A DNA stretch of 64,000 bases, from contig NZ_JABSNM010000001.1 in the NCBI RefSeq assembly GCF_013294065.1, positions 387,925 through 451,924 of the forward strand. Direction: 5' to 3'. The notes under the pieces were generated by a model. The model was not told where the DNA came from. It made no database searches and saw only the letters and a list, made by a program, of their open reading frames with translations. A program made the translations under genes and the position numbers. The DNA is from Sphaerotilus uruguayifluvii. GTDB lineage: Bacteria; Pseudomonadota; Gammaproteobacteria; Burkholderiales; Burkholderiaceae_C. Within the stretch, counting starts at the first letter, position 1; every line of letters starts with the position of its first letter. Of the stretch, positions 56,600 to 64,000 are shown piece by piece.

Positions 56600-57163
56600 T
56601 CAGGCACCCCAGCGGCGCCGCCGGCCGGTGTCGAGGTGGACGAAGTCGTCGGCGCTGTAGAGGCCGACGCCGCCGGCCTCCAGCGACAGCGCCGCCTGGT
56701 GCAGTTCGGCCAGTGCCACGCCCTGCAGCCGCAGGTCGATCGCGCGGCCGTCCATGTGCAGGCTGTGCCGGGCGACGCCGCCGCCCCGGTGGCTGCGCAG
56801 GAACTCGTTGGTGTCGGGCGAGCGGTAGCCGGACACGATCATGACCGCGCCCCGGTGGCCGAGCTGGCGCTGCACCGCATGGATCTGGTCGAGCACGGCG
56901 GGATCGATGCGGCCGACCGCGCCGCTGTAGTGGTCGCGCAGGAAGAGGTCGATCCGGCGCAGCGCCGGATCGAGCCAGCGGCCGGCCTCGGCATAGGTGA
57001 TCTCGAGCACTTCGCCGGTGTGGGTGTGGTGCAGCTTCAGGCGGCGGTCCTCGTCGGGCGCGGCCCGGACTGCGGTCGGCAGCGCGGCGGCCGAGGCCAG
57101 GGCCAGGGCCTGCGGCAGGCCGTGGAGCAGGCGGCGGCGCACGGGGCAGGGCGGAGCGGTCAT
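56600..57163 (-). CDS. DUF882/peptidase M15-like peptidoglycan hydrolase (MepK-like)
   Basis: The 187-residue protein has a twin-arginine-like leader (VRRRLLHGLPQALALASAAALP) and the DUF882 zinc-peptidase pattern: HTHTGEVLEITY, MIVSGYRSPDTNEFLRS, VARHSLHMDGRAIDLRL and DDFVHLDTG. The histidine and aspartate residues are the expected zinc ligands. Relatives cleave peptide cross-links in peptidoglycan. It lies 2 nt after the L,D-transpeptidase stop, an instructive pairing since MepK-type enzymes cut L,D-cross-links. Confidence 0.88.
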   Translation of the reverse strand: MTAPPCPVRRRLLHGLPQALALASAAALPTAVRAAPDEDRRLKLHHTHTGEVLEITYAEAGRWLDPALRRIDLFLRDHYSGAVGRIDPAVLDQIHAVQRQLGHRGAVMIVSGYRSPDTNEFLRSHRGGGVARHSLHMDGRAIDLRLQGVALAELHQAALSLEAGGVGLYSADDFVHLDTGRRRRWGA

Positions 57164-57165
57164 CG

Positions 57166-58761
57166 TCAGGTCCTCCGGAGGCTGTCGGAGCGGCGGCGCA
57201 GCGCCGCGTCGAGCACGCGGTCCAGGCCGTAGAGATCGTCGAAGAAGGCGGTGCGGCCGTCGCGCACCAGCGCGGTGCCGTAGGCCAGCAGCACCGGCAC
57301 CGGCTCGGCCAGACGGATCGTCTTCGAGCTGCCGGCCTGCATCGCCGCGCGGATGCGCGTCTCGTCCCAGCCGGGCTGGTTCTTCAGCACGAAGCCGGCG
57401 AGCACCTCGGGCTGCTCGACGCGGATGCAGCCGTGGCTGAGGTCGCGGCGGTCGCGCGCGAACAGGCCGGTCGAGGGCGTGTGGTGCAGGTAGATCGCGT
57501 CGCGGTTCGGGAAGACGAACTTGATGTCGCCCAGCGCGTTGCGCGGACCCGGGCGCTGGCGCAGCCGCAGTCGGCCCTCGAGCACCGCGTCGAGCCGGTC
57601 GGCCGAGAGCGCCTCGATCGCGCGGCCCTCGCCGTCGACGAACTCGAAGCCCTCGCGGCTCCAGAAGCCCGGATCGCGCCGCAGCCGCGGCACCAGCTCG
57701 CCGCGTGCGATCGACGGCGGCACGTTCCAGTACGGGCTGAACTCGATCGAGCGCATGTCCTCGTCGAACAGCGGCGTGCGGTGGTCCAGCGCCTGCCCGA
57801 CGATGACGCGCATCTCGTGGCGCACATGGATCTCGCCGTCGGCGTCGACCTCGCAGGCGCGCAGCACGAACTCGGGCAGGTTGACGATGACGATGCGCGG
57901 CGCCTGGCGCAGCGGCGTCCAGCGCAGCCGCTCCATCGTCAGCTCGATCTGGCGCACCCGCGCGGCCGGCGGCACCTGCAGCTGCGCCAGCGTGGTGCGG
58001 CCCAGCACGCCGTCGGGCGTCATGCCGTGGCGGCGCTGGAAGGCGCGCAGCGCCTCGGTCAGCGTGGCGTCGAGCACCGGCGCGGACCCGGCCGGGCGCG
58101 GGCCGGCCAGATCGCCGCTGGCGCGCAGCCGCCGCTCGAGCAGCGGCACGCCCGCCCAGCGCCCGCCCGGCGCCAGAGAGCGGCCCGGCAGCGGCGGCAG
58201 CGTCTCGCGCCACGCGGCCGGATCGGCGGCGAGCCGGCGCCAGCGCGCCAGCGCGGCCCGCAGCGCGCGGTAGGGCTGCAGCGTCGGCGCGGCCTCGCGC
58301 ACCGCGCGGGCAAGGTCGCCAGCCGCCAGTGCGGCGTCTAGCCGTGCGCCCGCGTCGAACGCGCCGCGCGGCGGCGGCGTGAAGTCGCTGTGGATGCTGC
58401 GCGGATCGACGCGGCCGTGGTGCAGGTCGTCGAGCAGCCGGCGCATCGCGCGGGTCAGCGCGGCCTCGAAGGCGGCCGGATCGTCCGGGCGTGACGCGCC
58501 GGCCGGCAGCCGCGCGGCGAGCCGGTCGGCGTCGTAGTCCAGCGGATCGAGCCCGTCGTCGCCGGCCGCGGCCAGGAGCGCCAGCGCGGTGCGGGCGGCC
58601 GGCCGGGCCTGTCCGTCGGCATCGATCCAGCGCGGTGCGCTGTCCGCGGCTTCGGGATCCTGCGCTGCGGCCGGTGGCCAGGCGGGCAGCGCCAGGCAGG
58701 CGGCGCCCGCCTGCAGCAGCGCGCGCCGGCGCAGGCTTCGGGAAAGGAGGGGCGAAGTCAT
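57166..58761 (-). CDS. L,D-transpeptidase (YcbB/LdtD-like)
   Basis: The 531-residue protein has an N-terminal twin-arginine-like signal (LRRRALLQAGAACLALP), a scaffold domain, a peptidoglycan-binding helix bundle (LTEALRAFQRRHGMTPDGVLGRTTLAQL) and a YkuD catalytic domain ending with the active-site SHGCIRV. It forms 3-3 cross-links in peptidoglycan. It shares an operon with the M15-like hydrolase, mirroring the ycbB-ycbK order of E. coli. Confidence 0.93.
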   Translation of the reverse strand: MTSPLLSRSLRRRALLQAGAACLALPAWPPAAAQDPEAADSAPRWIDADGQARPAARTALALLAAAGDDGLDPLDYDADRLAARLPAGASRPDDPAAFEAALTRAMRRLLDDLHHGRVDPRSIHSDFTPPPRGAFDAGARLDAALAAGDLARAVREAAPTLQPYRALRAALARWRRLAADPAAWRETLPPLPGRSLAPGGRWAGVPLLERRLRASGDLAGPRPAGSAPVLDATLTEALRAFQRRHGMTPDGVLGRTTLAQLQVPPAARVRQIELTMERLRWTPLRQAPRIVIVNLPEFVLRACEVDADGEIHVRHEMRVIVGQALDHRTPLFDEDMRSIEFSPYWNVPPSIARGELVPRLRRDPGFWSREGFEFVDGEGRAIEALSADRLDAVLEGRLRLRQRPGPRNALGDIKFVFPNRDAIYLHHTPSTGLFARDRRDLSHGCIRVEQPEVLAGFVLKNQPGWDETRIRAAMQAGSSKTIRLAEPVPVLLAYGTALVRDGRTAFFDDLYGLDRVLDAALRRRSDSLRRT

Positions 58762-58803
58762 CCCCTGATGATGGACCGCCGCGTCTTCGCCGGGGATGAA
58801 GGG

Positions 58804-58821
58804 GCTTGCGCTGGCGCAAGC
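58804..58821. repeat. Perfect palindrome GCTTGCGC-TG-GCGCAAGC upstream of slyX
   Basis: An 8+2+8 perfect inverted repeat 26 bp before the slyX ATG. It could be an operator or a leader hairpin; nothing else supports a function. Confidence 0.4.
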
Positions 58822-58847
58822 GGGTCGGGATCGGGTCCAATCGCGCG

Positions 58848-59069
58848 ATGACGACCCCCGACGCCCGCCTGACCGAGCTGGAGATCAAGGCCAGCTATGC
58901 CGACGACCTGCTCGACCACCTCAACGGCGTCGTCGCGCGCCAGCAGCAGCAGATCGACCTGCTGGTGCGCGAGGTGGCGCGGCTGAACCGCCAGCTCGGC
59001 GAGGCTGCCGCCGCCTCGGGCGGAGCCGGTGCGCGTGACCCGCGCGACGAGATCCCGCCGCACTGGTGA
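58848..59069 (+). CDS. slyX: SlyX family protein
   Basis: The 73-residue coiled-coil protein has the SlyX pattern RLTELEIKASYADDLLDHLN, ARQQQQIDLLVREVARL, and ends DEIPPHW, the family terminus. The molecular role is unknown. A longer frame begins at 58806, but the ATG at 58848 gives the normal length. Confidence 0.9.
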   Translation: MTTPDARLTELEIKASYADDLLDHLNGVVARQQQQIDLLVREVARLNRQLGEAAAASGGAGARDPRDEIPPHW

Positions 59070-59112
59070 AGCGGAGGCGAGCCGTCACGGCCCGCGCCCC
59101 GCTCCCCGCGCC

Positions 59113-59748
59113 TCATTCGATGCCGACGATCTTGTGCATCTGCACGCCCAGGCGCCATTGCGGGTGGGCCATGCAGTAGTCGGTCGCGGCGCGGGTGTGG
59201 TCTCGCCGGTCCGGGCCGTCCATCGGCTGCAGGAAGAAGTGGTCGAAGGCCAGATGCTCGAAGCGCTCGGGCCGGGCCAGCGGCTGCGGGTAGACGAGCT
59301 TCAGCTCGTCGCCCGCGGTCAGCAGCAGCGGCGCGTCGGCCTTGGGGCTGACGCAGATCCAGTCCAGGCCCGCGGGTGCGGGCTGCGTGCCGTTGGTCTC
59401 GACCGCGACCTCGAAGCCGCGGGCGTGAAAGGCCTCGACCAGCTCGTCGTCGAGCTGCAGCAGCGGCTCGCCGCCGGTGCACACCACGTAGGGCCGTCCG
59501 CCGGCGCCTGCCGGCCAGCGCGCCGCCACCGCGTCGGCCAGCGCATCGGCGCTGGCGAACTTGCCGCCGTTCTGGCCGTCGGTGCCGACGAAGTCGGTGT
59601 CGCAGAAGGTGCAGACGGCCGTGGCGCGGTCGCTCTCGCGTCCGCTCCAGAGGTTGCAGCCGGCGAAGCGGCAGAACACCGCCGCGCGGCCGGCCTGTGC
59701 GCCCTCGCCCTGCAGCGTGTAGAAGATTTCCTTGACGGCGTAGCTCAT
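59113..59748 (-). CDS. queE: 7-carboxy-7-deazaguanine synthase (CX14CX2C type)
   Basis: The 211-residue radical-SAM enzyme has EIFYTLQGEG, an iron-sulfur motif of the CX14CX2C type (C31, C46, C49) instead of the canonical CX3CX2C, and the CTGGEPLLQ and VSPKAD segments. It converts carboxy-tetrahydropterin to 7-carboxy-7-deazaguanine in queuosine synthesis. The long motif is known from the structurally studied Burkholderia QueE. Its start overlaps the queD stop by 4 nt, so queD-queE is one operon. Confidence 0.94.
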   Translation of the reverse strand: MSYAVKEIFYTLQGEGAQAGRAAVFCRFAGCNLWSGRESDRATAVCTFCDTDFVGTDGQNGGKFASADALADAVAARWPAGAGGRPYVVCTGGEPLLQLDDELVEAFHARGFEVAVETNGTQPAPAGLDWICVSPKADAPLLLTAGDELKLVYPQPLARPERFEHLAFDHFFLQPMDGPDRRDHTRAATDYCMAHPQWRLGVQMHKIVGIE

Positions 59749-60863
59749 CAGACGGGCACCAGTTCGTCGGCGCGCGCGCTGGCCAGCACGATGGCGCCAT
59801 TGCCGCGGGTCTCGTAGACATCGATGCGGTCGAGCTGCGGCAGCACCGCGCGCCCCTGCGCCAGCACCCAGCGCGCCAGCGAGAGCGCGTCGCCGTCGTC
59901 GATGGCCTCGTTCTCGAACAGCGGGCGGTGGTCGATGGCCTTGAAGACCGGATCGAACAGCGTCTTGACGTCGCCGAAGTCGACCGTCCAGCCCATCACC
60001 GCGTCCAGCGGCGCGTTCAGGTGCAGCCGCAGCGCCCAGGTGTGGCCGTGGATGCCGCGCAGCGGGCTGCCCTCGGGCGCGTGCTTGAGCCGGATCGCGC
60101 TGTCGAAGGTCATCTCCTTCCAGATGCGGTAGTTCTGGCCGTCGAAGTTGGCCCCGCACGAGCCCGTCTCGTAGACCGTGACCCAGGACAGCTCGGGCAG
60201 CAGGGGCTTGAGGCGCCGCCACAGCCAGGCCGAGATCACCTCGCTGGTCGGGTTCTCCAGGCCCTCGATCTCGTTCAGGCACTGGTAGTTCAGCTCGAAG
60301 TGCAGCGGCGCCCAGATGTCGTCGATGCGGTCGTAGTCGAGGCCGAGGTCGCTTTCGCCGATGTCCTGGTCGGCATGCAGGATCACCTCGAAGCCGTGGC
60401 CGTGCATGCGGCCGCACTTGTGGCCGGCGGGCACGTTGGGCAGGCGGTGCGCGGCCTGGAAGCGGTAGCGCCGCCACAGGTGGGCGTGGCCGGCGCGGTC
60501 GAGGTCGACGCCGGTGTGCGCGGTGCTCTGCACGCCGACCTGCTCGATGCCGGGCACGCCGAACTCGCCCTCGAGGCGGCGGCGGATCCAGCGCGCGATG
60601 TTCTCGTCGGTCGGCGCGCCCAGGCCCTCGACCTCGTTGAGCAGCGCGTAGTCGAGCGGCGCGCAGCAGGCCTCCATGCGGCGCTGCAGCTCGGCGACCT
60701 CGCCGCCGGCGAAGGGCGCCCAGCCCGCGGGCAGCTCGGCGCGCACCGCGGCGAAGAAGCTGTGGCCGTGCAGCCGGCGCGAGCGGTGGCCCTCGGGCAG
60801 CAGATCGACATGCAGCGCGGCCTCGAAGCCGGCCGAGGCGGAATGGAAGGAGCGTGGGGACAT
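59748..60863 (-). CDS. queD: QueD-type 6-carboxytetrahydropterin synthase with three tandem T-fold domains
   Basis: The 371-residue protein is about three times the usual QueD length. The middle domain (about 131-247) is canonical: QAAHRL with zinc ligand H139, catalytic C150 in GHKCGRMHGH, the HGH pair at 154-156 and E232 in VYETGSCG. The first domain (1-125) keeps only HGH (32-34), and the third (248-371) keeps HGH (272-274) and E351, but both lack the catalytic Cys and the first zinc His. The enzyme makes carboxy-tetrahydropterin for QueE, with which it overlaps. The flanking domains look structural or regulatory. The start at ATG 60863 excludes an unsupported upstream extension. Confidence 0.9.
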   Translation of the reverse strand: MSPRSFHSASAGFEAALHVDLLPEGHRSRRLHGHSFFAAVRAELPAGWAPFAGGEVAELQRRMEACCAPLDYALLNEVEGLGAPTDENIARWIRRRLEGEFGVPGIEQVGVQSTAHTGVDLDRAGHAHLWRRYRFQAAHRLPNVPAGHKCGRMHGHGFEVILHADQDIGESDLGLDYDRIDDIWAPLHFELNYQCLNEIEGLENPTSEVISAWLWRRLKPLLPELSWVTVYETGSCGANFDGQNYRIWKEMTFDSAIRLKHAPEGSPLRGIHGHTWALRLHLNAPLDAVMGWTVDFGDVKTLFDPVFKAIDHRPLFENEAIDDGDALSLARWVLAQGRAVLPQLDRIDVYETRGNGAIVLASARADELVPV

Positions 60864-61019
60864 GGGGCGGGACGGCAATGCAGGGCGTGATTGTCGCCGT
60901 CCGGGGTGACCTTGGCGACAGCCGGGGCGCACTGGCGCGGCTACACTCGCCTCCCGGTGCCGTTCCGTGATCTGAATCTGCAAGAAGCCTGCAGAAGCCG
61001 ACACGAGCGCGGCACCTGC
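60864..61019 (+). promoter_or_regulatory. Divergent gap between queD and the FMN riboswitch
   Basis: This region must contain promoters for both queD and the riboswitch transcript. TACACT (60942-60947) is the best plus-strand -10 candidate, but no -35 at good spacing was found. No gene is seen. Confidence 0.3.
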
Positions 61020-61189
61020 GTTCTCAGGGCGGGGTGGAAGTCCCCACCGGCGGTCAGCCGGCCGGCGCGCTCCTTCGGGGGCGGGCCGGCCGTCGAGCCC
61101 GCGAGCGCCCGGCAGCCGTCCTGGTTGCCGGGGTCAGCAGATCCGGTGCGACTCCGGAGCCGACGGTCACAGTCCGGATGAAAGAGAAC
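61020..61189 (+). ncRNA. FMN riboswitch (RFN element)
   Basis: The conserved RFN blocks are all present in order. GTTCTCAGGGCGGGGTG opens the element, followed by AAGTCCCCACCGGCGGT, a variable GC-rich arm, AGCCCGCGAGC, GTCAGCAGATCCGGTG, then CCGACGGTCACAGTCCGGATG. The closing GAGAAC (61184-61189) pairs with GTTCTC (61020-61025) to form helix P1. FMN binding should lower expression of the following ribH. Between the element and the ATG lies a GGGC-CTCGA-GCCC hairpin (about 61263-61275) that could be part of the expression platform. Confidence 0.95.
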
Positions 61190-61287
61190 CGCGCTCGGCG
61201 CCGCCGCGTGACCGCGAGGGCGCCTGCGCGTTCCTGCGCCCTGATTCTGGCCTCCGTGTCCCGGGCCTCGAGCCCGTTTCGCTCACC

Positions 61288-61788
61288 ATGAATCAGTCCA
61301 CTGCTTCTCTTGCTTCTTCCTCCGCCGCTGGCGTGCGCCGCGTCGCGGCCATCAGCGCCTCCTGGCACACCGACATCGTCCACCAGGCGCGCGACGCCTT
61401 CGTCGCCGAGCTGGGGCGCAGCGGCGTCGCCGCCGAGGCGGTCGAGCACTTCGACGTGCCCGGCGCCTTCGAGATCCCGCTGCTGGCGCGCCGCCTGGCC
61501 GAGTCCGGCCACTACGACGCCATCGTCGCCTTCGGCCTGGTGGTCGACGGCGGCGTCTACCGCCACGACTTCGTCGCCACCGCGGTGATCGACGGCCTGA
61601 TGCGCGTGCAGCTCGACAGCGGCGTGCCGGTGCTCTCGGCGGTGCTGACCCCGCACCAGTTCCACGAGCACGCCACCCACCGCGAGTGGTTCACCGCGCA
61701 TTTCGTCATCAAGGGCCAGGAGGCCGCGCGCGCCACGCTGCAGACGGTCGCGCTGCACCAGCGGGTGTCGACGCTGACGGCGCGCTGA
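61288..61788 (+). CDS. ribH: 6,7-dimethyl-8-ribityllumazine synthase, type II (RibH2-like)
   Basis: The 166-residue enzyme has the lumazine synthase patterns AAISASWHTDIV, HFDVPGAFEIPLLARRL and VDGGVYRHDFVATAVIDGLMRVQL. The YRHDFV and LTPHQFHEH segments follow the type II group (as in Brucella RibH2) rather than the common icosahedral RibH. It makes the riboflavin precursor. It is the only gene under the FMN riboswitch; no other rib genes lie nearby, so a main riboflavin operon is expected elsewhere. Confidence 0.9.
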   Translation: MNQSTASLASSSAAGVRRVAAISASWHTDIVHQARDAFVAELGRSGVAAEAVEHFDVPGAFEIPLLARRLAESGHYDAIVAFGLVVDGGVYRHDFVATAVIDGLMRVQLDSGVPVLSAVLTPHQFHEHATHREWFTAHFVIKGQEAARATLQTVALHQRVSTLTAR

Positions 61789-61801
61789 GGCTCGGCCCGC
61801 C

Positions 61802-63175
61802 TTACTTCGCGTCGACCAGCGCGCCGATGTCGAGCAGCGTCAGCTCGTTGTCGTCCGGCTTGCCCAGGCGGCGGCCCGACGAGAACGGGAAGTTGTTGTC
61901 GTTGACGACGACGATGTGGCGCGCGTCGACCCGCGCCAGCCCTTCCGGCCCCAGGTGCGGCAGCACGAACACGTCCTCGTTCGGGCCGGCATGGGCCAGG
62001 CGCTTCGGGTTGGCGATCTTCGTCAGGTCGATGAAGGCGATCTTCTTCACGAAGCCGTCGGCGTCCGCCTGGGCCAGGTCGATCTTGTAGATGCGCTTGA
62101 ACTTCGCCGGCCGGGTGAAGCAGTCGGTGCGCGGCTCGTCCGGGCAGCCCGGGCCGGCGCCCTCGGTCGCGTCGTCGCGCTCGATCACCAGGCCGGTCGT
62201 GGCGTCGAGCAGCTGGAAGTCGGCCGCGACGTTGCCGGCCGCCTCGAAGCGGTATTTCCACTGCCGGCCGGTGTAGCGCCGGCTGGCGACGTCGAGTTCG
62301 AGGATGCGCGTGTACGGGCGGCCCTCGTGGCTTTCCTGCGCCTTCGCGGCGGCGTCCCACAGCGGCCACTCGAACATCGGGTAGAGCGTGCGGCCGTCCG
62401 GCGACTTCGCCATCGGCTCGAAGCCGCCCGAGCGGCGCACCTCCCAGCCGCCGGCCTCGCCGGGGTAGTTCGGCAGGCGGCCCTGCAGGTAGTGGTCCGG
62501 GCTGCGGTAGGTCCTGTCGCCGACCTGCGTCTCGATCAGGCCGAGCGCGCGGCCCTGCGCGTCGAAGCGGATCACGTAGGGGCCGAACTCGTCGCCGATC
62601 CACCACTCGTCGCCGACCTGCTGCAGCGACTCGATGTCGAGGTCGGCGCCGGTCAGGTAGCGCTCGCGGGTGGCCTCGTTCTGGATCGCGAACGGAATGC
62701 GCCGCTGCGGATCGCGCAGGAAGGTGGTGTGCTCGCGCTGCACCCGGCCGGTCGCCCAGTCGACCTTCAGGCGATGCACCATCAGCAGCGCGTCCTGCGA
62801 GTTGATCCTGCTGCCGAAGCCGTTGTCGGTCATCGCCAGGAAGCGGTCGCCGCCCAGCGAGACGATGGCCGAGAAGCCCTGCACCGACTGGCCGCGCACC
62901 GGCAGCGCGCCGCCGGACGCGCGCGGATGTTTCGGGTCGCCGACGAAGGTGTTGGCGGGGATGGCGCCGAGCGTCTCGGTGCGCAGCCTGCTCGGCGCGG
63001 TGAACTTGCCGGCCGTGGCGAAGAAGGCGCCGGCGTCACGCGGCGCGGCCACCGTGGTGTCGTGCGGCAGCAGTGCGTGACCGGCCAGCACGGCGGTCAC
63101 TTCGGTCTGGGCCTGCGCGGTCAGGGCGGCAGCGCCCAGGCAGGCGAGGGCGACGAGGCGGGACAGCAGGGACAT
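61802..63175 (-). CDS. Exported esterase-like phytase-domain protein
   Basis: The 457-residue protein has a signal peptide ending ALTAQAQ and the phytase-like esterase domain: GQSVQGFSAIVSLGGDRFLAMTDNGFG, LTGADLDIESLQQVGDEWWIGDEFGPYVIRFD, GRTLYPMFEWPL and VVVNDNNFPFSSGR. These acidic blade motifs fit a calcium-binding beta-propeller. The substrate is unknown but likely an organic phosphate or ester in the periplasm. It is monocistronic and convergent with ribH. Confidence 0.87.
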   Translation of the reverse strand: MSLLSRLVALACLGAAALTAQAQTEVTAVLAGHALLPHDTTVAAPRDAGAFFATAGKFTAPSRLRTETLGAIPANTFVGDPKHPRASGGALPVRGQSVQGFSAIVSLGGDRFLAMTDNGFGSRINSQDALLMVHRLKVDWATGRVQREHTTFLRDPQRRIPFAIQNEATRERYLTGADLDIESLQQVGDEWWIGDEFGPYVIRFDAQGRALGLIETQVGDRTYRSPDHYLQGRLPNYPGEAGGWEVRRSGGFEPMAKSPDGRTLYPMFEWPLWDAAAKAQESHEGRPYTRILELDVASRRYTGRQWKYRFEAAGNVAADFQLLDATTGLVIERDDATEGAGPGCPDEPRTDCFTRPAKFKRIYKIDLAQADADGFVKKIAFIDLTKIANPKRLAHAGPNEDVFVLPHLGPEGLARVDARHIVVVNDNNFPFSSGRRLGKPDDNELTLLDIGALVDAK

Positions 63176-63271
63176 CGGCGCATCCGGTGAGGCGGTGGGA
63201 ATGCGCCGGATGCTAGGCAGCGGGCGTGAAAGGGGCGTGACCGGCGCACACCGGTCACGCCGGCCGGCGCC

Positions 63272-64000
63272 TCAGCCCCGGCCGCCGGCCTCGAGCGCGG
63301 CCCACTTCGCCCGCACCTTCTCCAGATTCGCCGCCTTCACATGCCCGAAGCCGCGGATCTCCAGCGGCAGCCGGGCGATCTCGACCGCGGTGTCCAGCCG
63401 CTCCTTCGAGAGCCGCGCCAGCAGCGCCTCGACGCTGGCGCGGTACTGCTGGATCAGCGCCCGCTCGGTGCGGCGCTCATCTGTGCGGCCGAAGGGGTCG
63501 AAGGCGGTGCCGCGCAGGAACTTCAGCTTCGCCAGCCACGGTAGCGCCTTGTGCATCCACGGCCCGAAGGCCTGCTTGAGCGGTCGCCCCTGCACGTCGG
63601 TGCGGCCCAGGATCGGCGGCGCGAAGTGGTGCACCAGCTTGACTTCGCCCTCGAACATCTCGCCGATCTTCGCGGCGAAGGCGGCATCGGCGTGCAGCCG
63701 CGCGACCTCGTACTCGTCCTTGTAGGCCATCAGCTTGAACAGGCCCTGCGCGACCGCCTCGGTCAGCCGGGTGCTGGAGAGCGGCGCCTCGGCCTCGCGC
63801 ACCCGGGCGACGAAGGCGCGGTACTGCTCGGCATAGGCGGCGTTCTGGTAGGCCGAGAGGAACTCGGCGCGGCGGGCGATCGTCTCGTCGAGCGAGGGCC
63901 GGCGCACGATCTGGATCACCTTCTGCGCCGCGAACAGGCTGCGCACGCCCGACGGATCATGGGCGCAGCGCCGGCCCCATTCGAAGGCGGCCTGGTTGGC
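63272..64000 (-). CDS. Indolepyruvate ferredoxin oxidoreductase family protein (C-terminus only)
   Basis: The frame enters from the right edge and encodes 242 C-terminal residues: NQAAFEWGRRCAHDP, LFKLMAYKDEYEVARLH, GEVKLVHHFAPPILGRTD, GRPLKQAFGPWM, GTAFDPFGRTDERR and EIRGFGHVKAANLEKV. This is the tail of the large fused 2-oxoacid:ferredoxin oxidoreductase found in many Burkholderiales (usually over 1,100 residues). The catalytic thiamine-diphosphate and gamma domains lie outside the window. Confidence 0.88.
   Translation of the reverse strand, partial: ANQAAFEWGRRCAHDPSGVRSLFAAQKVIQIVRRPSLDETIARRAEFLSAYQNAAYAEQYRAFVARVREAEAPLSSTRLTEAVAQGLFKLMAYKDEYEVARLHADAAFAAKIGEMFEGEVKLVHHFAPPILGRTDVQGRPLKQAFGPWMHKALPWLAKLKFLRGTAFDPFGRTDERRTERALIQQYRASVEALLARLSKERLDTAVEIARLPLEIRGFGHVKAANLEKVRAKWAALEAGGRG

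Overview
The window is bacterial chromosome with very high GC and strong G/C bias at third codon positions. Gene content and order point to a betaproteobacterium of the order Burkholderiales, probably near the Leptothrix/Sphaerotilus/Rubrivivax group. The indicators are hpf-ptsN-hprK, fur facing bamE-dapB, exbB-exbD next to leuS-lptE-holA, the lptD-surA-rsmA operon facing an AmgK-type sugar kinase, and a QueE with the CX14CX2C cluster motif. No tRNA, rRNA, CRISPR array, insertion sequence or prophage is visible.

Region 1 (1-9033) looks like a light and oxidative-stress module. It holds the end of a cytochrome b561 gene, a CarH/LitR-type B12-binding MerR regulator, a divergent exported glutathione peroxidase, and a tightly overlapping seven-gene operon (flavin oxidoreductase, DUF1365, CFA-type methyltransferase, chalcone-isomerase-like protein, MFS carrier, DUF3833 lipoprotein, SDR). 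A sigma-E/ECF-like promoter lies in the leader of that operon.

Region 2 (9056-16014) is housekeeping: a TonB-like protein, corA, hpf, ptsN-hprK, fur, bamE-dapB and exbB-exbD. Region 3 (16024-21436) is an inserted type III restriction-modification unit (res, mod) with a divergent XRE-type regulator. Two near-identical 15-bp operators sit between mod and the regulator. Region 4 (21496-28347) is leuS-lptE-holA followed by a membrane GGDEF-EAL gene broken by two in-frame amber codons. The first falls exactly between the two catalytic domains.

Region 5 (28384-36843) holds thiL-pgpA-pncC-hydroxyacid dehydrogenase on the minus strand, a DctS/DctR-like two-component system, and a large NADP malic enzyme. 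Region 6 (36937-46346) holds a barnase-like secreted ribonuclease with its barstar, the lptD-surA-rsmA operon for outer-membrane biogenesis, an AmgK-like kinase, a BenE carrier and gshB. Region 7 (46425-58761) is mostly envelope and signalling: a DUF4397 lipoprotein, a chemoreceptor, an FMN-dependent glutamate-synthase-like protein, a yfiR-yfiN-yfiB c-di-GMP operon, a DUF4382/DUF5666 lipoprotein, small exported proteins, and a peptidoglycan pair (M15-like hydrolase and L,D-transpeptidase).

Region 8 (58848-64000) has slyX, queE beside an unusual QueD made of three tandem T-fold domains of which only the middle one looks catalytic, an FMN riboswitch controlling a lone type-II lumazine synthase, an exported phytase-like esterase, and the C-terminus of an indolepyruvate ferredoxin oxidoreductase. 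The items most worth following up are the double-amber GGDEF-EAL gene, the triple-domain QueD, the controller-like regulator with paired operators at the type III restriction system, and the light/ECF-controlled lipid-modification operon.
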